From positions 1 through 45,589 of the forward strand of contig NZ_RQII01000049.1 in assembly GCF_004761975.1 (NCBI RefSeq): a DNA stretch of 45,589 bases. Reading direction: 5' to 3'. The DNA comes from Planococcus koreensis (GTDB lineage: Bacteria > Bacillota > Bacilli > Bacillales_A > Planococcaceae). Shown here in pieces: positions 42,012-45,589 of the stretch (its first letter is position 1; each line of letters starts with the position of its first letter). The translations under genes and the position numbers were made by a program. The notes under the pieces were generated by a model that saw only the letters and a list, made by a program, of their open reading frames with translations, was not told the origin of the DNA and ran no database searches.

Positions 42012-42350
42012 TTGGATATGGAAATGCAGCGTTTCAAAGCAGAATTTTTCAAGGCTCTTGCCCATCCGCTTCGGATTCGAATTCTGGAGATTTTGGCTGA
42101 GGGGGATAAAAGTGTAAATGAAATTCAGCAATTGGTTGAAACAGAAGGTTCTACAGTATCTCAGCAACTGACCGTTTTAAGGGCGAAAAACATCGTCACC
42201 GGCATCAAAGAAGGAAACCGTGTGATTTACTCTTTGCGGGACCCACTGATCATTGAATTATTGGATGTGGCCAAGAAAATTTTCAATAACCATTTAGCCG
42301 AAACGATCACGATGCTAGACCGGCTCAAGGATGCGGATAAAGCAGAATAG
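42012..42350 (+). CDS. ArsR-family winged-helix regulator
   Basis: 112 aa. HTH region STVSQQLTVLRAKNIVTGIKEGN with the family N-terminus FFKALAHPLRIRILEIL. It contains no cysteine, so it is not a classical thiol-type As/Cd/Pb sensor. Encoded immediately after the SulP transporter and likely its repressor. TTG at 42012 has GGAAG about 9 nt upstream; an ATG two codons later is the alternative. Confidence 0.85.
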   Translation: MDMEMQRFKAEFFKALAHPLRIRILEILAEGDKSVNEIQQLVETEGSTVSQQLTVLRAKNIVTGIKEGNRVIYSLRDPLIIELLDVAKKIFNNHLAETITMLDRLKDADKAE

Positions 42351-42363
42351 ACATGAAGAAATT

Positions 42364-42407
42364 AAAAACTGCAGGATCCCGGGAAACCGGCGGTCCTGCA
42401 GTTTTTC
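42364..42407. terminator. Bidirectional terminator
   Basis: Stem AAAAACTGCAGGA / TCCTGCAGTTTTT with a 17-nt partly paired loop. Serves the SulP-arsR operon and the convergent small gene ending at 42410. Confidence 0.9.
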
Positions 42408-42409
42408 GT

Positions 42410-42703
42410 TTATATTGCCTTGATGACTTTCTTCTCCAGCCTGCACCGCTCGCACCTGTAAATGTACAAAGGCATATCTCCGCTGTCCTGCCCCACTTCT
42501 ATGAAGTTATGGAAACCGATGCGGCATAATGGGCTTTGCTGCTTGTTGCCGGAAAGCGCCAGTAACATCAGCACGCAGATGCCGCCAACGATCAGCGCAT
42601 AAGGTATGATGCCCAAGTCGTACGTTTCCTCTACGTTCGCGATGAGCAATATGACCCCGAGCAAGGCGGCAGAAGGCGCAGCCACTTTTGCGATGTTAAA
42701 CAA
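42410..42703 (-). CDS. Small membrane protein with cysteine-rich tail (97 aa)
   Basis: Two hydrophobic segments (about 7-24 and 32-51) and a soluble C-terminus with CRIGFHNF and YRCERCRLEK, three cysteines plus His that could form a small zinc site. TTG start at 42703 with AAGGAGG 7 nt upstream. Family not recognised. Confidence 0.7.
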   Translation of the reverse strand: MFNIAKVAAPSAALLGVILLIANVEETYDLGIIPYALIVGGICVLMLLALSGNKQQSPLCRIGFHNFIEVGQDSGDMPLYIYRCERCRLEKKVIKAI

Positions 42704-42760
42704 AAAATTCCTCCTTATACCTTCTATTCATCCTGTTCCCTTAGCAGACGGTGCTAACAC

Positions 42761-43039
42761 TTGATATGGGAAATCGCATTGACAGTAATTGGTGCCGTGG
42801 CCGGACTTGAACTTGCAGAAGGCGCGGGAATTCTTAGCACTCTCTTCTCTCTTTTAATTATCATCCCGGGTTTATCCTTAACTGTCCGCCGCCTTCATGA
42901 CATCGGCAAAAGCGGCTGGTGGGTTCTCATTACTTTGATTCCGCTTGTTGGAGCAATTATCTTATTGGTTTTCACTGTCAAAGACAGCGAACCTTCTTCG
43001 AACGAATACGGAATGAATCCGAAAACAGCGGTATCATAA
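42761..43039 (+). pseudogene. DUF805 membrane protein remnant lacking the N-terminus
   Basis: The 92-aa frame contains the C-terminal half of a DUF805 protein (SLTVRRLHDIGKSGWWVLITLIPLVGAIILL). The N-terminal part with the first TM and the conserved F-S/N-GRxxRxEYW segment is missing, no ribosome site precedes the frame (it opens with TTG at 42761), and only 57 bp separate it from the neighbour. Most likely a 5'-truncated gene. Confidence 0.65.
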
Positions 43040-43122
43040 TATTTGATGAAGGCATGTGCCTGTTTGCAAACGGGTGCCTACCTTTTGCTTTGGAATAAGA
43101 GCCAAACCTTTCCATAAAATGA

Positions 43123-43157
43123 GAAAACCCCTTCAGAAATTTTCTTTCTGCAGGGGT
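43123..43157. terminator. Hairpin terminator between the two remnants
   Basis: AACCCCT-x-CAGAAA / TTTCTG-x-AGGGGTT with one mismatch; T-rich on the minus strand (GGTTTTC) and weakly on the plus strand. Confidence 0.6.
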
Positions 43158-43182
43158 TCATTTGTTTCACTGGATTATTTAA

Positions 43183-43428
43183 TTATTTATTGGCAATCTC
43201 TTCTTTGTTCACGAATGCTGAACCCCGAATAGATTCACGCAATTGCAGAGCTCATGAAATGATGCTTCCATTTCCATCGGCTTCTGGGGCAAAATATGAT
43301 TTGAAATTGTTTCCGGCAATTTTCTTTTCATCTACAAGTCACACATTAATTGCTATATCTTCCCCCTGCACATTCTCACTTGCGGGTTTATCCCTATTTA
43401 TCGGAATGGCATCAGACGGGTTTGCAGC
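43183..43428 (-). pseudogene. Gene remnant with two in-frame TGA codons
   Basis: Read on the minus strand from 43428, one frame gives protein-like sequence to a TAA at 43183-43185: ...NPSDAIPINRDKPASENVQG..., NNFKSYFAPEADGNGSII, ALQLRESIRGSAFVNKEEIA. It is interrupted by TGA twice (after AIN-V and after SIIS), each explicable as CGA to TGA. Its upstream part is overlapped by the end of ytvA in another frame, so the 5' part of the gene is gone. Parent family not recognised. Confidence 0.55.
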
Positions 43429-44213
43429 GGTATGCCCACGCTGTCATTCAATTGTCTTATCACTTGCTGGATTGTCGAAAAAGTGAGCAGGGTTTGATCC
43501 GCGCTTCTTTCGCTTGCGATTTGGACAGCCGTTTTCGAATTGATGCCGGTAATGTAAAGCTTGCTGCCCATGAGGCGCAATACATCTTGGATGACGACTA
43601 ATTTTTCATATAGAAAATTAACTTCCCAAATGATGCCTGTTGTATCGATGATGACGTGATGCGTCCCCGTCTCTTGCACAAATTCGCTCAACTTGGATGT
43701 CAGGATATTGAAGCGCTTCTCATCCATTTTGCCGACCAATGCTACTGCTCCCAAATCGAGATGGATTGGAATAATCGGAAGAAGCAATTGGTTGATTTCT
43801 TCTTCTTTTTCATCCAGTAAAAGGCGCTGATCCACTTCCTTTGTGATATCGGTCTGAGTGCCGATAAAATACAATTTCCCTTCCACAACGACTGGTTCAA
43901 TATTCAAGCGATTCCAAAATGCTGTTCCATCTTTGCGGTAGTTTTTCAGCGTTACAGTCGTCTGTACTTTATTGGCAATACTGTCCCTAATTTGTTGGAT
44001 CGCTTCGGGGCTCGTTCCTGGCCCTTGCAGAAAACGGCAGTTGTTCCCAATAATGTCTTCCTCCGCATATCCGGTCAAACTTTCAAATGTTTGATTCATG
44101 TAGATAATCGGATTGTCAGCTTGTTGGGGATCGGTAACGACCGTGGCCACCCTGCTGCCGTTCAACATTGCTTCCAATATAGCGTTTTGGGTGTCTTTGC
44201 TTAAATCTTTCAT
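43398..44213 (-). CDS. ytvA: LOV-STAS blue-light photoreceptor YtvA, sigma-B activator
   Basis: 271 aa, collinear with B. subtilis YtvA (261 aa). LOV domain about 10-125 with the photoreactive Cys59 in GNNCRFLQG and the flavin-binding residues Asn91 (NYRKDG), Asn101 (FWNRLN) and Gln120 (IGTQTD). A linker helix leads to a C-terminal STAS domain (about 145-262). Blue light forms a Cys-FMN adduct and the protein, part of the stressosome, raises sigma-B activity. GGAG lies about 10 nt before the ATG. A weak sigma-B-like pair (CTTTTA, 12 bp, TGGTAT) precedes it. The last 31 bp overlap the remnant at 43183-43428. Confidence 0.94.
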   Translation of the reverse strand: MKDLSKDTQNAILEAMLNGSRVATVVTDPQQADNPIIYMNQTFESLTGYAEEDIIGNNCRFLQGPGTSPEAIQQIRDSIANKVQTTVTLKNYRKDGTAFWNRLNIEPVVVEGKLYFIGTQTDITKEVDQRLLLDEKEEEINQLLLPIIPIHLDLGAVALVGKMDEKRFNILTSKLSEFVQETGTHHVIIDTTGIIWEVNFLYEKLVVIQDVLRLMGSKLYITGINSKTAVQIASERSADQTLLTFSTIQQVIRQLNDSVGIPLQTRLMPFR

Positions 44214-44306
44214 AAAACATGGCTCCAGTCTCTAATAGGATGGAATGAATTGAATACCAAATATAAGAAGCTAAAAGTTGCGTCATAAACTAAAACATGA
44301 GAAACG

Positions 44307-44340
44307 TATAATAAAGCTAGCCAATTAAGGCTAGCTTTAT
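44307..44340 (-). terminator. Terminator of the second MPKTG surface-protein gene
   Basis: Minus-strand 10-bp stem AAAGCTAGCC / GGCTAGCTTT with loop TTAATT, then ATTAT; moderate T content. Confidence 0.75.
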
Positions 44341-44366
44341 TAATACAATTCTATTGATTGTTATTC

Positions 44367-45589
44367 TTATTGTTGGTTGCGTGTGCGCAATGCGATTGTA
44401 GTTGTCAATCCAGCAAGCATTAATCCTGCAAGGATCCACATGAATGGTAATGTTGATGACTCAGTGCCGCCCATTCCTGTTTTAGGCATTTCAGATGGCA
44501 TTGCTGCTTCACCGAACTGCTCTGGGAATTGGTCAACGATTGCTGCTGATAGACCAGCTGCAGGCATTGTCATGTGAGCGTAAGCTTCACGCATAGAGCT
44601 ATATGCTGCGTCATAGTCGCCAGCTACATAAGAATCGAATGATGCAAGCAATTGGCTGACGTGTGCAGTCAAACCTTCTTCAAGTGCTGCAGCCGGTACG
44701 CGGCCTTCAGTTGCGCCATCAAGAAGTGCTGCTTGTTCAACGATGTACTCGTCAAGTTCAGCTTTTGCTTTTTCTTGTCCTTCAGCGTTGCCTTCACCTG
44801 TTGCTACTACGTAATCCACGAAGTAACCGATGTGTGATTTCCACGTTTCATCGAATGCTGCGCCAGCTTCTTCGCCGTAAACGGATGTTACTGCAGCAGT
44901 CAAGTCATCAGCATTTGCCAAAAGTGCAGCTGATGCCTGGTCGAAGCTTTCAGCACCGTCAGCGCCGTCTTGCATTGCCATTACTGCTAATCCAGCATGC
45001 TCAGTGAACGTTGTGTTCAACGTAGCGCGCAGATCGATTGCCGGTGTATCCGGGTTTGTGTTTTCGAATTTATCAGCAAATTGGTCAGTGATCGCGATTG
45101 ACAATGTTTCAGCGAACATGCTCATGTGCTGGATTGACTCGCGCTCAAGAGCGTATGAAGTTTCAAAGTCTCCCGCAACGTAAGCGTCAAACGATTTGAT
45201 CAATTGGTCAACGTGCATATCCAAGCCTTCATTTACAGCTGCTGCTGGCAAACGGCCTTCAGTTGCTGTATCGAAGAATTCAGATTGTGTTTTCTTGTAT
45301 TCTTCAAGTTCAGCCAAAGCCTGGTCTTTTCCAGCTTGGTCGTCATTCGCTGTTGCTGTTACATAATCCACGAAATAGCCGATATGCGATTTCCAGATCT
45401 CGTCGAATTGAGCTGCGCCTTCTTCACCGTATACAGAAGCGACTGCCGCTTTCAAATCGTCAGCGTTTGCCAATAATGCTCCAGATGCTTGGTCGAAGTC
45501 TTCTGCTCCGTCAACGCCTTTTCTCATTGCTTCTACTGCTAAGAATGCATGCTCCGTTAAAACGGTATCAAGCGCGATGCGTAGTTCGC
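44367..45589 (-). CDS. Second sortase-anchored surface protein with helical repeats (5' end outside window)
   Basis: The frame is open through the window edge; at least 407 aa are visible. Two repeats of the type seen at 35577-36908: ELRIALDTVLTEHAFLAVEAM ... and DLRATLNTTFTEHAGLAVMAM..., each with (A/T)SVYGEE, FDExWKSHIGYFVDYV, ATEGR(L/V)PAAA and YVAGD. The C-terminus has MPKTG followed by MGGTESS, a hydrophobic helix and the tail RTRNQQ, the same Met-variant sorting signal as the first protein. The repeats here are closer to each other and keep HIGYFVDYV, which the first protein has lost. Probably anchored by the FN3-sortase at 36963-37916. Confidence 0.87.
   Translation of the reverse strand, partial: ELRIALDTVLTEHAFLAVEAMRKGVDGAEDFDQASGALLANADDLKAAVASVYGEEGAAQFDEIWKSHIGYFVDYVTATANDDQAGKDQALAELEEYKKTQSEFFDTATEGRLPAAAVNEGLDMHVDQLIKSFDAYVAGDFETSYALERESIQHMSMFAETLSIAITDQFADKFENTNPDTPAIDLRATLNTTFTEHAGLAVMAMQDGADGAESFDQASAALLANADDLTAAVTSVYGEEAGAAFDETWKSHIGYFVDYVVATGEGNAEGQEKAKAELDEYIVEQAALLDGATEGRVPAAALEEGLTAHVSQLLASFDSYVAGDYDAAYSSMREAYAHMTMPAAGLSAAIVDQFPEQFGEAAMPSEMPKTGMGGTESSTLPFMWILAGLMLAGLTTTIALRTRNQQ

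Noticed and set aside
43183-43428. Selenoprotein or recoded TGA gene.
   Set aside because: Two TGA codons, no upstream gene body and no recoding element; simple decay explains it.
43190-43486. 98-residue open frame on the plus strand.
   Set aside because: It is the antisense shadow of the decayed minus-strand gene and of the ytvA 3' end, with no ribosome site.

Overview
The window looks like a chromosomal segment of an orange-pigmented member of the Planococcaceae (Planococcus/Planomicrobium type, order Bacillales). The basis is Bacillus-like Shine-Dalgarno sequences and Rho-independent terminators, moderate G+C, many close counterparts of Bacillus subtilis proteins (RlmN, RsbQ, YtvA, KimA, YsnF-like, SwrC-like), sigma-B-type promoters and an L-box lysine riboswitch. 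The family is an inference; no rRNA is present. I see no transposase, phage gene, tRNA or CRISPR array.

Layout. 0-5.9 kb: rlmN, a VOC protein, and two closely related CoA-transferase genes separated by a LytTR regulator gene. 5.9-8.3 kb: an MFS efflux pump and a CarH/LitR-type B12 photoreceptor behind a perfect palindrome. 8.3-13 kb: a purine permease, a NERD nuclease-like protein and a nucleoside transporter; the first two sit between two inverted copies of a roughly 200-bp non-coding element that carries a 20-bp-period repeat array. 13-19.6 kb: RND pump, TraB-like protein, zinc metallopeptidase, methyltransferase. 19.6-21 kb: lysine riboswitch plus dapA. 21-25.7 kb: a general-stress cluster (RsbR-like STAS protein, RsbQ hydrolase with a PAS-GGDEF partner, Yip1 protein, YsnF-like protein), much of it behind sigma-B-like promoters. 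25.7-30 kb: an alcohol dehydrogenase/mmsA operon and a stand-alone ATP-grasp enzyme. 30-34 kb: a membrane ATPase resembling a histidine kinase but lacking the phospho-acceptor histidine, with a MASE3-PAS-PP2C phosphatase, flanked by two inverted 21-bp-period arrays. 34-38 kb: an ECF sigma/anti-sigma pair divergent from a cell-wall protein with an MPKTG sorting signal and a sortase carrying an FN3 domain; the gap contains two symmetric matching promoter-like elements. 38-42.4 kb: kimA, SulP transporter, ArsR regulator. 42.4-45.6 kb: small membrane protein, two gene remnants, the LOV photoreceptor ytvA, and the 3' part of a second MPKTG surface protein that runs off the window.

How it works together. 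Several genes feed or belong to the sigma-B stress network: blue light through YtvA, a small-molecule/energy signal through RsbQ (paired here with a diguanylate cyclase instead of the usual phosphatase), and an RsbR-type stressosome subunit. A second light sensor (CarH type) is 36 kb away. The ECF module appears to control its own surface protein and sortase. The most unusual material is non-coding: phased short-repeat arrays with 20- and 21-bp periods (about two helical turns), placed as inverted pairs around small gene islands.
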